Shown: positions 50,950 through 60,539 of the stretch, in pieces
How the letters are laid out: every line of letters starts with the position of its first letter
How positions within the stretch are numbered: the first letter of the stretch is position 1
Origin: Streptococcus sanguinis
GTDB taxonomy: Bacteria; Bacillota; Bacilli; Lactobacillales; Streptococcaceae
NCBI RefSeq assembly: GCF_019929225.1
Contig: NZ_JAHZPA010000001.1
Location: 762,805 to 826,804, forward strand
Length of the DNA stretch: 64,000 nt
Direction of reading: 5' to 3'
Notes under the pieces: model-generated
Databases searched by the model: none
What the model saw: only the letters and a program-made list of their open reading frames with translations
Told to the model about the DNA's origin: nothing
Translations under genes and position numbers: made by a program

Positions 50950-51540
50950 TCACATACGATTTTTTCTAAGCTTAGCCCAGTAGAGCAGACGATTGACTCC
51001 TAGATGCGTGCCTGCCCCAAGGATTAAAATACCCAACATCTGCTGCCAAGACAGAGGGATATAGAAAAGCAAGAAAATAATACAGCCAATCAAAGAATCA
51101 ATCTGGTCTATCCAGATAAAAGTCCATTTCCAGCCATTCTCCGCCGTCTTGCCCTCTCTGATTTCCAAACGGCGCTTGATAAAGCTATTGGGTAGCTCAA
51201 ACAAAACATAAGCCAGTCCCAAAAGAGCTCCAAGTACCAGATTAAATAATACGGTATTTTCGTAGAAGGCATAGACCAAGTGCAGCTTCTCTAGGGTAGG
51301 AATACTCTTTAAGAGCAAGCCCCAGAGAATCTGAGCAAAAGCTCCCCAGACAATCATCCCAAAGAAACCTTTCCAAGTCTTGTTAGCCCCAAAAAGCCTC
51401 TTCCCATCTTTTAAAATCAGCCCAGCATCCATTGGTCGATAAGCCGCCTGCAGCAGTGAAGACTTGCAAAAGATCATATTCAGAACTCCAGCCAGAATGA
51501 CCGGCATCAGGGTGATATATAAGGCAAGAATCGAACGCAT
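50950..51540 (-). CDS. CarS-like CDP-lipid synthase (CDP-archaeol synthase/DUF46 family)
   Basis: A 196-residue membrane protein with about five helices. It matches the CarS family in PMDAGLILKDGKRLFGANKTWKG (residues about 36-58; compare the family's P-x-D-G-x-x-x-x-D-G-+-x-x-G-x-x-K-T-x-x-G), FELPNSFIKRRLEIREGK, and WIDQIDSLIGCIIF with the conserved D-Q-x-D. CarS makes CDP-archaeol from CTP and an unsaturated archaetidic acid in archaea; bacterial members are little studied. This enzyme would make the CDP-lipid used by the PssA-like protein. It is the first gene of the cluster, with an extended -10 promoter and AGGA ribosome site. Confidence 0.82.
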   Translation of the reverse strand: MRSILALYITLMPVILAGVLNMIFCKSSLLQAAYRPMDAGLILKDGKRLFGANKTWKGFFGMIVWGAFAQILWGLLLKSIPTLEKLHLVYAFYENTVLFNLVLGALLGLAYVLFELPNSFIKRRLEIREGKTAENGWKWTFIWIDQIDSLIGCIIFLLFYIPLSWQQMLGILILGAGTHLGVNRLLYWAKLRKNRM

Positions 51541-51856
51541 ACTTTTTTCCTATTCTCTTTATGAAAATCTGCTTGAAAAGATTAAGAGACTTCTCAAACA
51601 TTTATGAATTCATTATATCATAAGTCTCTAAAGCCCTTACACAACAAACTGTCAACATCTGTCTCATCTGATAGTGGTGCAAAAAAACGCTATTCTACAT
51701 TCTTATTTCTCCTTGCATCTGTAGCTGTCATGATTTTTCAAGATATACTAAGAATTAGTAGCAACTAAACAAGATTACAGATAATATGTCAATCAATTTT
51801 CTTTTTATTATAAAATGCTTTTAAAAATTTGTAAAGAAGGGGTTTATGATTCGAAT
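51541..51856. other. Intergenic region upstream of the lipid-type cluster, with an extended -10 promoter
   Basis: TGATATAAT on the minus strand (51620-51612) is a good extended -10, 72 bases before the CarS-like start. The remaining bases to the galE terminator are A/T-rich, with no gene, repeat or clear operator that I can support. Confidence 0.6.
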
Positions 51857-51884
51857 TAAAAAACCAGCTTTTCTAGCTGGTTTG
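51857..51884 (-). terminator. Intrinsic terminator of the gal operon
   Basis: AACCAGCT pairs with AGCTGGTT around a short loop; on the minus strand TTTTTT follows. It is five bases past the galE stop. Confidence 0.88.
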
Positions 51885-51889
51885 TCAGT

Positions 51890-52891
51890 TTATTCTCTAT
51901 CATCATAGCCATTTGGATGACTGGAATGCCATTTCCAAGCGGTTTCGATAATAGTTTCGATATTGTCAAATTTCGGCTGCCAGCCCAGAACTTTTCTTGC
52001 CTTCTCAGAGGAAGCAATCAGCGTATCTGGATCTCCTGGGCGCCGCTCTGCTATTTCCAAAGGAATAGGATGTCCGGTCACCTTTCGTGCTGCTTCTACA
52101 ATCTGCAGGTTGGAAAAACCAGTCGAAGAGCCAAGGTTAAAGGCATCTGAAGGATGTCCAGCACGCAGATGCTCAACAGCTAGAATATGGGCCTCAGCCA
52201 AGTCAAAAGGATGAACATAGTCGCGGACATTGGTGCCGTCCGGAGTTTCGTAATCGTCTCCAAAGACGGCAATCTTCTCACGTTTGCCCTGAGCCACCTG
52301 AAGTACAATGGGCAGGAGATGGGTTTCAGGTCCGTGATCCTCTCCGATAGACCCGTCTGGCTTAGCACCGGCCACATTGAAATAACGCAGGGCTACAAAC
52401 TTGATGCCATAGGCCTGGTCTGCCCAGCGCATAATGGTCTCCATCATGAGTTTGCTCTCACCATAAGGATTGATCGGCTTTTGTGGAGTCGTTTCCAGAA
52501 TCGGAACTTCCTCAGGAATGCCATAAGTCGCTGCTGTCGAAGAAAAGACAATATTTTTAACGCCACATTCCTGCATGACTTCCAAGAGAGAAACCATGCC
52601 GGCTGTGTTATTGTCAAAATACTTGAGCGGATCTACCATAGATTCAGCTACCTGCGAAAAGGCAGCGAAGTGAATGACTGCATCAATGGATGGATGTTTG
52701 GCAAAAACGCCACGCATAAAGTCCTTATCCGCCAAATCCCCCTCATAAAAGACTGCTTTCGGATGGACGGCTGCCCGATGACCAGTCACCAAATTATCAA
52801 CGACGACTACCTCTTCCTTGCCTGCCGCTACCAGACGGTCTACCATGTGCGAGCCGATATAGCCAGCTCCACCTAATACTAAAATTGCCAT
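51890..52891 (-). CDS. galE: UDP-glucose 4-epimerase
   Basis: A 333-residue NAD-dependent epimerase that interconverts UDP-galactose and UDP-glucose, closing the Leloir pathway. The N-terminal GGAGYIGSH loop binds NAD; the catalytic Ser/Thr and Tyr-x3-Lys appear in SSTAATYG and [13 protein letters not shown] at 52891 with AAAGGAAG is the start; 14 upstream codons in frame would cover the ribosome site. It follows galT by 45 bases and ends the operon. Besides galactose use, it supplies UDP-galactose for surface polysaccharides. Confidence 0.96.
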   Translation of the reverse strand: MAILVLGGAGYIGSHMVDRLVAAGKEEVVVVDNLVTGHRAAVHPKAVFYEGDLADKDFMRGVFAKHPSIDAVIHFAAFSQVAESMVDPLKYFDNNTAGMVSLLEVMQECGVKNIVFSSTAATYGIPEEVPILETTPQKPINPYGESKLMMETIMRWADQAYGIKFVALRYFNVAGAKPDGSIGEDHGPETHLLPIVLQVAQGKREKIAVFGDDYETPDGTNVRDYVHPFDLAEAHILAVEHLRAGHPSDAFNLGSSTGFSNLQIVEAARKVTGHPIPLEIAERRPGDPDTLIASSEKARKVLGWQPKFDNIETIIETAWKWHSSHPNGYDDRE

Positions 52892-52936
52892 AAAACTTCC
52901 TTTCCCTGTTACGCTAGATTCATTATAACACATTTC

Positions 52937-54418
52937 CTAGGGCTGGATGCCGACGGATTGGACGAAGCGCATGAAAGCCTCCTGCCCTTCCTCTGTTCGC
53001 TTGTAAACACCCGCATCTTCCAGTACTCGGCTGAAAATTTGACCTACTGAGGCTTGAACCACTTCTGCCACCGTCTCAGCGGTAACATCTGGATTCTGGT
53101 CTTTGAGTTGATTGGCCCACTCCTGATGATAGGTAGCAACCTGACAGTCTTCTCCCAACAAGAAAAGTTCCACCTGCTTGAGTTCTTCCTTGAGCCGAGG
53201 CGGCAGAATAGCCAGTCCCATAACCTCAATCAGGCCGATATTTTCTTTCTTAATATGCTGCACATCTGCATGAGGGTGATACATGCCGTCAGGATGTTCT
53301 GGGGAAGTTTGATTGTCCCGCAAGACCAAGTCAAGTTCAAAAAATTTATCTTTTCTGCGAGCAATCGGTGTGATGGTATGATGCGGTTCACCCTCAGACT
53401 CTGCCAATACCTGCACACTCGGGTCAGAATAGGTCCGCCAAACTTGCAAGATCTTGTCAGCCAACTCAATCAACTGTTCCTTCTTCTCAGACCTCAGACG
53501 AATGACGGACATGGGCCATTTAACAATACCTGCCTCTACCTCTTCAAAGCCGCTAAAAGTAAAGCTGTAATCTAACTCTGCTATTTGCATAGGGAAGGTA
53601 TGACGTCCGCCCTGATAGTGGTCGTGGGTCAGGATAGAGCCGCCGACAATAGGCAGGTCGGCGTTAGAACCTGCGAAATAGCCTGGAAAAGTCTCAACGA
53701 TGTTCAGCAGGCGCTCAAAGGTCAGCCGGCTGATGGACATAGGAAGGTGCTGGCTGTGCAGAAAGATGCAATGCTCATTAAAGTAGGCATAGGGCGAATA
53801 CTGGAAGCCCCACTCCTGTCCAACCAAGTCAAATCGAATAATCCGATGGTTGGCACGGGCTGGGTGGTCCAAGCGACCTTGGTAGCCTTCGTTTTCCATG
53901 CAGAGCTGGCAGGCTGGATAATTACTATTCTTAACCTTTTTAGCTGCCGCAATTTCATTGGGATCCTTTTCTGGCTTAGAGAGATTGATGGTGATTTCCA
54001 AATCTCCATAAGCGGTCGGTGCTTTGAAAGCGATGTTTTTAGCAATAGCCTTGACCTTGATATAGTCATTTTTTTGACTAAGTTGGTAAAAATCAGCTAC
54101 AGCTTGCTCAGGATTGGAAGCATAGGTCGTCCAGAAGTCCTGATTGAGCTTGCTAGGGGCTGGTGTAATCAAGTCCATGAGCTCAGCTCCCAGTATATCC
54201 TGCTCAGCTAAGGTGTCACCAATCGTCCCATTCTTGACAGCCATAGCTACCAAGTCATCCTTCAGGTCAATTAGCTGCTCAGCCTCTGTATTCTGCTCTG
54301 CCACTGCCTCTCCGACTAAAGCCATGACACGATTGCTCAGATAGATGGTGTCCATTTCTTCAAAAGTACTATTGTCAATCACTGCAGATACAAAAGCATC
54401 CAGTAACTTCTTGGACAT
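52937..54418 (-). CDS. galT: Galactose-1-phosphate uridylyltransferase (class II)
   Basis: A 493-residue enzyme that swaps UMP between UDP-glucose and galactose 1-phosphate. It belongs to the longer Firmicutes class II family: [30 protein letters not shown] and [19 protein letters not shown] (the HDH-x-Q-x-x-x-H nucleotidyl-transfer site). It lies between galK and galE. A 170-base repeat element separates it from galK, with a fresh ribosome site (AAAGGAAG) just before the ATG. Confidence 0.95.
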   Translation of the reverse strand: MSKKLLDAFVSAVIDNSTFEEMDTIYLSNRVMALVGEAVAEQNTEAEQLIDLKDDLVAMAVKNGTIGDTLAEQDILGAELMDLITPAPSKLNQDFWTTYASNPEQAVADFYQLSQKNDYIKVKAIAKNIAFKAPTAYGDLEITINLSKPEKDPNEIAAAKKVKNSNYPACQLCMENEGYQGRLDHPARANHRIIRFDLVGQEWGFQYSPYAYFNEHCIFLHSQHLPMSISRLTFERLLNIVETFPGYFAGSNADLPIVGGSILTHDHYQGGRHTFPMQIAELDYSFTFSGFEEVEAGIVKWPMSVIRLRSEKKEQLIELADKILQVWRTYSDPSVQVLAESEGEPHHTITPIARRKDKFFELDLVLRDNQTSPEHPDGMYHPHADVQHIKKENIGLIEVMGLAILPPRLKEELKQVELFLLGEDCQVATYHQEWANQLKDQNPDVTAETVAEVVQASVGQIFSRVLEDAGVYKRTEEGQEAFMRFVQSVGIQP

Positions 54419-54446
54419 AGTTCTTCCTTTCTTTTGCTAGTAAAGA

Positions 54447-54617
54447 GAGTGGGACAGAAATCGGTAATTCGTTAGAATTCGATTTCGTCGTCCCACCTCC
54501 GCACAGTTGATTAGGGCTGTAAAAGCTGATGAAATCAGCGTAATAGAGCCCACTCAACCACTGCGTCTTGCTCGACAATCCAAAGACAATTGAGAGGCTA
54601 GGACTTTTGTCCCAGAC
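54447..54617. repeat. Intergenic inverted-repeat element inside the gal operon
   Basis: The ends GTGGGACAGAAAT and ACTTTTGTCCCAGAC are imperfect inverted repeats (shared TGGGACA core). The left third also folds on itself: GTGGGACAGAAATCG (54449-54463) with CGATTTC-GTC-GTCCCAC (54480-54496). It contains no credible gene. I believe this type of GTGGGACAGAAATCG element recurs between genes in streptococci, but that needs a search to confirm. It lies between galK and galT on one transcript. Confidence 0.65.
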
Positions 54618-54638
54618 CCAAGTTTCTTTTCTGTGAAA

Positions 54639-55817
54639 TTAGTCCAGCACTCGGCTTCCGCCAGCTATTTCTGCAATGTAAAAGCTAGGGGCATAGCCGA
54701 CAACTTCTTGATACTTGCGGCCGACATTTTCTTTGAAAGATTCCACCGCATCCTTAGCAACTAAAGCAATGGCACAGCCACCGAAGCCTGCTCCAGTCAT
54801 ACGAGCCCCTAGAACACCTTCTTGCTCCCAGGCCGTGTGAACCAAGGTGTCCAGCTCTAGACCAGTCACTTCATAGTCATGTTCCAAAGAAACGTGGGAA
54901 GCATTCATGAGACGGCCAAACTTATCAAGAGCACCTGCCTGCAAAGCTGCCCGCGCTTGCAAAGTGCGTTGATTTTCTAAAACAGCATGGCGAGCCCGTT
55001 TGAGGCGATTTTCGTCCTCTATCAGATAGCTATACTCGTCAAAGGACCACTCATCCAACTCGCCCAAGGTTGCGATAGACAGTTTACGGTTCAGTTCTTC
55101 AACAGCTTTTTCGCACTCCGCCCGACGCTCATTGTACTTAGAATCAGCCAACTCACGACGCTTGTTGGTATTCATAATCACTACAACATTATCCTTGAGA
55201 TCAAGCGGTACCAAATCATACTCAAGAGTATTGGTATCTAAGTAAATAGCCCGCTGGTCAGCACCCATTCCGATAGCAAACTGGTCCATAATGCCAGAAT
55301 TAACCCCGATAAACTCATTTTCAGTTAATTTACCGATTTTCACTAGGTCCAAACGTTCCAACTGCAAATCAAAGAGTTTCTCAGCAATGACACCCGTCAA
55401 AAGCTCTAGCGATGCAGAAGATGATAAGCCAGAACCATTTGGAATATTTCCATAAACATAGACATCCATGCCTCGGTCAATTGTATGGCCTGCCTCCTGC
55501 AGAAAATGCAGAACTCCTTTCGGATAGTTGGTCCAGTTATGCTCAGGCTCAAAGTGCAGGTTTTCCAGCGACATTTCAATAATCCCTTTTTCTTCAAAAT
55601 TCCCTGAGAAGAATCGCAAGAGTTGGTCGTCCCGCTTGCGAGCCGCTCCATAAGTTCCTAGAGAAATCGCAGCAGGAAAAACATGGCCGCCGTTATAGTC
55701 CGTATGCTCACCAATCAGATTGATCCGACCGGGTGAAAAGAAAGTGTGGTCCGCTTCTACTCCAAAAACCTTGGCAAAATCTGCGCGGACTTGCTCCGCT
55801 GAAATTAGGTTTGACAT
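54639..55817 (-). CDS. galK: Galactokinase
   Basis: A 392-residue GHMP kinase that phosphorylates alpha-galactose at C1. Signature motifs are [17 protein letters not shown] (sugar binding), [17 protein letters not shown] (ATP loop) and [14 protein letters not shown] (third GHMP motif). It is the first gene of galK-galT-galE with its own promoter and a cre-like site in the leader. It would process galactose freed by the alpha-galactosidase encoded in the neighbouring msm operon. Confidence 0.97.
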   Translation of the reverse strand: MSNLISAEQVRADFAKVFGVEADHTFFSPGRINLIGEHTDYNGGHVFPAAISLGTYGAARKRDDQLLRFFSGNFEEKGIIEMSLENLHFEPEHNWTNYPKGVLHFLQEAGHTIDRGMDVYVYGNIPNGSGLSSSASLELLTGVIAEKLFDLQLERLDLVKIGKLTENEFIGVNSGIMDQFAIGMGADQRAIYLDTNTLEYDLVPLDLKDNVVVIMNTNKRRELADSKYNERRAECEKAVEELNRKLSIATLGELDEWSFDEYSYLIEDENRLKRARHAVLENQRTLQARAALQAGALDKFGRLMNASHVSLEHDYEVTGLELDTLVHTAWEQEGVLGARMTGAGFGGCAIALVAKDAVESFKENVGRKYQEVVGYAPSFYIAEIAGGSRVLD

Positions 55818-55850
55818 AAGCTAAACTCCTTTAAAATGAATAATCGATAT

Positions 55851-55864
55851 TGTAATCGTTTTCT
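55851..55864 (-). promoter_or_regulatory. Candidate cre (CcpA) site in the galK leader
   Basis: TGTAATCGTTTTCT (plus-strand reading) matches the cre consensus at 13 of 14 positions. It lies between the galK -10 and its ribosome site, where bound CcpA would block transcription. Confidence 0.6.
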
Positions 55865-55871
55865 TGGTTTT

Positions 55872-55900
55872 ATTATAACTGTTTCCGAGTAAAAATTCAA
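55872..55900 (-). promoter_or_regulatory. Promoter of galK-galT-galE
   Basis: On the minus strand TTGAAT (55900-55895), 17 bases, TATAAT (55877-55872). Confidence 0.7.
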
Positions 55901-55943
55901 TAAATTTAGTAAAATTTTACTAATTTTATAGATAGATTTTTTG

Positions 55944-55973
55944 TAAAAATCCAAACAGTAATCTGTCTGGATT
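55944..55973 (-). terminator. Intrinsic terminator of the msm operon
   Basis: ATCCAAACAG pairs with CTGTCTGGAT with one mismatch; on the minus strand TTTTT follows. It lies about 20 bases after the msmK stop. Confidence 0.75.
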
Positions 55974-55993
55974 ATTTTATAAGGAGCAATAGA

Positions 55994-57130
55994 TTAGAAA
56001 ATATTGTCTTCCGTCTCAGCATCAAAGTAATGAGCCTTGTTTAGGTCGAAGCCAAGTTTAATACTGCTTCCGGTATTCATATGATCACGTGCATCAACTT
56101 TGGCAACAAACTCACTGCCACCAACCGTACAGTAGAGGTGAGACTCCGCTCCAAGCAACTCAGAAACAGAAATCTTCGCAGTTAGAACCGACTCAGGGAA
56201 GGTTTCCAGAAAAGCTGGTTCCAAGTTGATATCTTCAGGACGAATACCAAAAATCAACTTATTGCCTTCATAGCCCTTCTCCCGCAACCTCTTAAGATTG
56301 CCCTCTGGGACTTGGAGACTGAAGTCTCTGTTTGGTCCGACAAGACGGCCATCTTCCAGTGTCACTTCAAAGAAGTTCATAGCTGGGCTGCCAATGAAGC
56401 CGGCCACAAACTTATTTGCCGGATGTTTATAGACTTCCTGCGGCGTACCAATCTGCTCCACTCGTCCAATCGTTCCAGTTCCAGCAGGATTCTTGGTCGC
56501 TGACATGATAACGATACGATCCGCCAAGGTCATAGCTTCAGTCTGGTCGTGGGTAACATAAATAGTTGTTGCACCGATACGGCGGTGAATTTTAGCAATC
56601 TCTGCCCGCATAGAAACACGCAGCTTAGCATCCAAGTTAGACAGAGGCTCATCCATAAGGAAAACCTTTGCATCCCGAACGATTGCGCGTCCCATAGCTA
56701 CCCGCTGACGCTGACCACCAGACAAATCAGCTGGCTTGCGCTGCAAGAATTCCTTCAAGCCTAGGATTTCTGCTGCTTCGTTGACCCGTTTGTCAATATC
56801 TTCCTTGCTGTACTTGCGCAGCTTGAGACCAAAGGCCATGTTATCGTAGACAGTCATATGCGGATAAAGGGCATAGTTCTGGAAGACCATAGCGATGTCA
56901 CGGTCTTTTGGAGCCACATCATTGACCACTGTACCGTCAATAGAGGCAGTTCCTTCTGTAATATCCTCCAAACCTGCAATCATACGCAGCGTAGTTGATT
57001 TTCCGCAACCAGAAGGACCGACAAAAACGATAAATTCCTTGTCCTTGATATCTAGATTGAAGTCTTCCACTGAGTAGTGGTCGCTGTTGGGATATTTTTT
57101 ATAAATATTTTTCAGATTTAATTCTACCAT
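55994..57130 (-). CDS. msmK: Multiple-sugar ABC transporter ATP-binding protein
   Basis: A 378-residue ATPase of the MalK/UgpC type: Walker A GPSGCGKSTT, signature LSGGQRQRVAMGRAIV, Walker B VFLMDEPLSNLD, and a C-terminal regulatory domain with FGIRPEDINLEP. In streptococci MsmK energises several sugar importers besides MsmEFG. It is the last gene of the msm operon, 21 bases after gtfA, and is followed by a terminator. Confidence 0.95.
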   Translation of the reverse strand: MVELNLKNIYKKYPNSDHYSVEDFNLDIKDKEFIVFVGPSGCGKSTTLRMIAGLEDITEGTASIDGTVVNDVAPKDRDIAMVFQNYALYPHMTVYDNMAFGLKLRKYSKEDIDKRVNEAAEILGLKEFLQRKPADLSGGQRQRVAMGRAIVRDAKVFLMDEPLSNLDAKLRVSMRAEIAKIHRRIGATTIYVTHDQTEAMTLADRIVIMSATKNPAGTGTIGRVEQIGTPQEVYKHPANKFVAGFIGSPAMNFFEVTLEDGRLVGPNRDFSLQVPEGNLKRLREKGYEGNKLIFGIRPEDINLEPAFLETFPESVLTAKISVSELLGAESHLYCTVGGSEFVAKVDARDHMNTGSSIKLGFDLNKAHYFDAETEDNIF

Positions 57131-57151
57131 TCTTCTTCTCTTTTCTTATCT

Positions 57152-58597
57152 CTATTCAAAAGTAATAGCTTGGCCATTTTCACTAGCGCTATATGTCAAT
57201 TCTTTGAGGTTGATAACTACTTGAGCATTGACTGATTTATCTGCATTGCTACGGACAATCCGGAGGCTATTTTCATCCAATAGATTCACTTCAATAGTGC
57301 CATCTAGGTCAAAGGCAGCAGACTGGTTACGGTAACTGAAAAGCTTGAGCAAGGCTTGCACAACTGGACGCTTGACTTCTTCAGCAATCTCCTCATTACT
57401 GTAATAATGACGGTTGATATTGCGGCCTTCCTTAGTGTTTTCTAACAGTTCAAGGTCATTTTTCCCAGCTAAGAAACCAACATAATAGACCTGTGGAATC
57501 CCTGGAGCAAAAGCCTGAATCAGACGACTGATGAAGTACTTCTTGTCGTCATCGCCCAAGGCTGAGTAGTAAGTCGAGTTAATCTGGTAAATGTCCAGAT
57601 TATTGTACTCAGCTGAGGAATACTTTCGCTTAACATTAGCCCCAACCTTATATAGTTCATTGGTTGCAAAGTCAATTTCTTTATCAGTCAGAATATCCTT
57701 AACATCAACAACCCCAATACCATCGTGAGTATCCAGTGTTGTGAATTGCTTCATAGGACTCATTTCAAGCCACTTGACTAGACGCTCTGCTTTGCCACTG
57801 TATAGAGAATAAAGAGTTACCATCGGTAGCGCAAAATCATAGACAAAGTAGCCATGCTCTGCAATCTTGAACTGGATAGAATAATGCTCATGAATTTCTG
57901 GTAAAATATCCGTCCCAAACTCAGCCGCTTGCTGCTGAACTTTTTCTAATAAATCCCAGATTTCTGGCTCAACAAAGAAATCATTGGTATCTAACTTTTT
58001 GACTGCATAGGCAAATGCATCTAAACGAATCAGATCACAGCCATGCTCTGACAGTTGACGCAATGTTTTCTTGATGAAATCATTAGTTACCTGACTGCGA
58101 ACATCTAGATCAATCTGCTCTTCACCAAAGGTGTTCCACAGATACTCGGTGCTTCCATCTGCAAAGACGATTTCCTGCTTAGGCGCCCGAACCTTACGCT
58201 TATAAATCAAATCAACATCAGCTTGCGTCGGACGATTTTCTGGCCAAAACTTATCCCAGCTGAGAAAGAGGTCACGATACTCACTCTGATCCTTCTTTTC
58301 CTGAAAATCCTTATAATACTTGGACTGGCGTGAGATATGGTTGATCATAAAGTCAAACATGAGATAATATTTCTCGCCCAGCTTTTCTACATCCTCCCAG
58401 TCACCAAAAGCTGAATCAACCTCTTCATAGTCTACTGGGGCGAATCCCCGGTCACCAGTTGATGGGAAGAAAGGAAGCAAATGCACTCCTCCAACAGCAT
58501 CGCCAAAATGCTTTTCTAAATTGTCATATAAATCTTTTAAATTCTCCCCCAGGCTGTCTGAGTAAGTAATCAGCATGGTCTTATTTTGAATAGCCAT
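57152..58597 (-). CDS. gtfA: Sucrose phosphorylase
   Basis: A 481-residue GH13_18 enzyme that converts sucrose and phosphate to glucose 1-phosphate and fructose in the cytoplasm. Catalytic residues appear in LIRLDAFAY (Asp nucleophile), [10 protein letters not shown] (Glu) and TLDTHDGIG (Asp). The N-terminus [15 protein letters not shown] is typical of GtfA. No signal peptide is present. It is preceded by a 215-base gap holding a small hairpin and then follows msmG; AGAGGAG is the ribosome site. Confidence 0.95.
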   Translation of the reverse strand: MAIQNKTMLITYSDSLGENLKDLYDNLEKHFGDAVGGVHLLPFFPSTGDRGFAPVDYEEVDSAFGDWEDVEKLGEKYYLMFDFMINHISRQSKYYKDFQEKKDQSEYRDLFLSWDKFWPENRPTQADVDLIYKRKVRAPKQEIVFADGSTEYLWNTFGEEQIDLDVRSQVTNDFIKKTLRQLSEHGCDLIRLDAFAYAVKKLDTNDFFVEPEIWDLLEKVQQQAAEFGTDILPEIHEHYSIQFKIAEHGYFVYDFALPMVTLYSLYSGKAERLVKWLEMSPMKQFTTLDTHDGIGVVDVKDILTDKEIDFATNELYKVGANVKRKYSSAEYNNLDIYQINSTYYSALGDDDKKYFISRLIQAFAPGIPQVYYVGFLAGKNDLELLENTKEGRNINRHYYSNEEIAEEVKRPVVQALLKLFSYRNQSAAFDLDGTIEVNLLDENSLRIVRSNADKSVNAQVVINLKELTYSASENGQAITFE

Positions 58598-58689
58598 AGT
58601 CTTCTCCTCTAAAATCTTGTCTTCTATATCCTTTCCTAGCGGTTTTAGGTTTTCTATTTATTAGCTCTGTGCGAAAAACACGAATCTTC

Positions 58690-58709
58690 CAAGAAGCTGA
58701 AGCTTCTTT
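58690..58709. other. Small palindromic hairpin between msmG and gtfA
   Basis: AGAAGCT-GA-AGCTTCT is a perfect inverted repeat followed on the plus strand by T4. In the operon direction it has no T-run, so it may mark an mRNA processing or stability site. The rest of 58598-58812 shows nothing else that I can support. Confidence 0.4.
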
Positions 58710-58812
58710 TTCAGATTCCCTATTTTTCCACAGCCGTTACTAATTCAGTAGTTTACGGATGTGGTTGCCTTTGTATGCACTGTGAGCTTTTTACAGTCTT
58801 TGTATCTTGAGC

Positions 58813-59646
58813 TTACTTCACTGCCCCGTTGCTCATTCCAGCAATAATATTGCGCTGGAAGATGAGATAAACGATAGTAATGGTGATAATCCCAACAACA
58901 TAAGAAGCAAAGCTCGGTCCATAATCATTAAAGTATTGACCTGTGTAGTTATATTGGAAGAGTGGCAGAGTCCACATCTTGGAGTCTTTATTGAGTACCA
59001 AGAGAGGAAGCATGAAATCATTCCAGAACCAGAGGGCATTGATAATCATGGTTGTCGCATGCATGGGTTTCATCATAGGAAAGATAATCTTGAAATAGGT
59101 TGTAAACTTTCCAGCACCGTCAATTTCTGCTGCTTCATCCAGACTGTCTGGAATGGAAATCTTAATGTAGCCTACATAGAGAAAGAGAGTCTGTGGAACA
59201 GCGTAAGCCAGATAGAGGATAATTAATCCCCAAGTGTTGGCTAGTCCTAGCTTACTCATCATAACTGTAATAGGAATCATGATAACTTGAAAAGGAACGA
59301 AAATCCCTAAAATCAAAAGCGTATACATAATACCAAAAGCTTTTCTCTTAGACATATTACGAGCGATAGAGTAAGCAGCCATGGGAATAAAAATCATGAC
59401 AACAGCCAAAGATAGAACCGTGATTACAATTGAATTCCAATAGTAGCCTCCGATACCATCAGCCAAAAGGCGTTGGAAATTTTCCAAAGTCGGTTGAGTC
59501 GGAAATCCGAAAAAATTATTAACAATGTCTTTGGTAGACTTAAAGGAACTGAATATCGTTGCTAAGAGTGGAATTAAAATGATAATAGATCCCAGTGTTA
59601 GCAAGATATATTTACTAAAATTAGCTTTTCTTTCTGCATTTTTCAT
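58813..59646 (-). CDS. msmG: Multiple-sugar ABC transporter permease
   Basis: A 277-residue MalG-type permease with six membrane helices and the ATPase-contact EAA loop in DSLDEAAEIDGAGKFTTYFK. ATG at 59646 has GGAG seven bases upstream; codons further upstream overlap the msmF end. With MsmF, MsmE and MsmK it imports raffinose, melibiose, isomaltotriose and related sugars in S. mutans; the same range is likely here. Confidence 0.94.
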   Translation of the reverse strand: MKNAERKANFSKYILLTLGSIIILIPLLATIFSSFKSTKDIVNNFFGFPTQPTLENFQRLLADGIGGYYWNSIVITVLSLAVVMIFIPMAAYSIARNMSKRKAFGIMYTLLILGIFVPFQVIMIPITVMMSKLGLANTWGLIILYLAYAVPQTLFLYVGYIKISIPDSLDEAAEIDGAGKFTTYFKIIFPMMKPMHATTMIINALWFWNDFMLPLLVLNKDSKMWTLPLFQYNYTGQYFNDYGPSFASYVVGIITITIVYLIFQRNIIAGMSNGAVK

Positions 59647-59659
59647 CAGGCTTCTCCTC

Positions 59660-60526
59660 TTAGATTTCAAATTTCTTAGATACTCTCAACTGGATAATAG
59701 AAATAACCGCAATCAAGAGAAACAAGATAACAGCAATGGCATTGGCATAACCAAATTGATTGCTCTTAAAAGCATAGTTGTATACCAGAAGTCCTAGAGA
59801 GGTGGTCGCATTATTCGGACCGCCACCTGTCATGGCAAAGACTTGATCAAATGCTGTCAAACCACCTTTTAGAGCCAAGATAAAGACCATGGAAACGCTT
59901 GGTAGGAGATAAGGAAGTTCCACCTTCCAAAAAATTTGTTTGCTGCTAGCTCCATCAATTCGAGCTGCTTCTGTAATCTCAGTCGGGATAGACTGAAGGC
60001 CAGCTAAGAAGATGATAATAGGCATGGCTACCCCTTGCCAAAGCAAGACGAAGATTGCTGCAAAGATTGCACCGCCATTCGTTCCTAGAAGGCTGGTTTT
60101 AAGAAATTCAATTCCTAAGGTATTCCCTATAGCTGGCAATCCGTAGTTGAAAAGTTGCTTAAAGATAAGAGCCACAGTCAATCCAGATAGGACAGCAGGG
60201 AAGAAAAACCAAGCTCGGAAGAAAGTTTTCCCCTTTATCTTCGAGTTGAGAGCTCGTGCTATCCAGATCCCCAGCATAATCTCACCAACAACCATACAAA
60301 TAGTAATGATCAATGTAAATCCTATCGCGTTCATAAACTTAGGATCGCTCATGAGGAGCATAAAGTTATTGAGTCCGACAAACTTATAATTATAGGTCAA
60401 ACCAGTCCAGTTTGTCAGGCTGTAGAAGGCACCCTGAAACATGGGCACATAGAAGAATACAGCCTGTAGTACAAGGGGAACAAGGACAAAGAGCCAGCCC
60501 CAATATTTCTCAATCAATTTTTTCAT
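59660..60526 (-). CDS. msmF: Multiple-sugar ABC transporter permease
   Basis: A 288-residue MalF-type permease with six membrane helices, starting MKKLIEKYWGWLFVLVPLVL, with the EAA loop in TEITEAARIDGASSKQIFWK. It lies between msmE and msmG, with only 13 bases on each side, and forms the channel with MsmG. Confidence 0.94.
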   Translation of the reverse strand: MKKLIEKYWGWLFVLVPLVLQAVFFYVPMFQGAFYSLTNWTGLTYNYKFVGLNNFMLLMSDPKFMNAIGFTLIITICMVVGEIMLGIWIARALNSKIKGKTFFRAWFFFPAVLSGLTVALIFKQLFNYGLPAIGNTLGIEFLKTSLLGTNGGAIFAAIFVLLWQGVAMPIIIFLAGLQSIPTEITEAARIDGASSKQIFWKVELPYLLPSVSMVFILALKGGLTAFDQVFAMTGGGPNNATTSLGLLVYNYAFKSNQFGYANAIAVILFLLIAVISIIQLRVSKKFEI

Positions 60527-60539
60527 AGTGGATCTACTC

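Noticed and set aside
54375..54578. Minus-strand 67-codon frame between galT and galK
   Set aside because: It lies across the inverted-repeat element and the galT start. Apparent conservation would come from the repeat, not from a protein.
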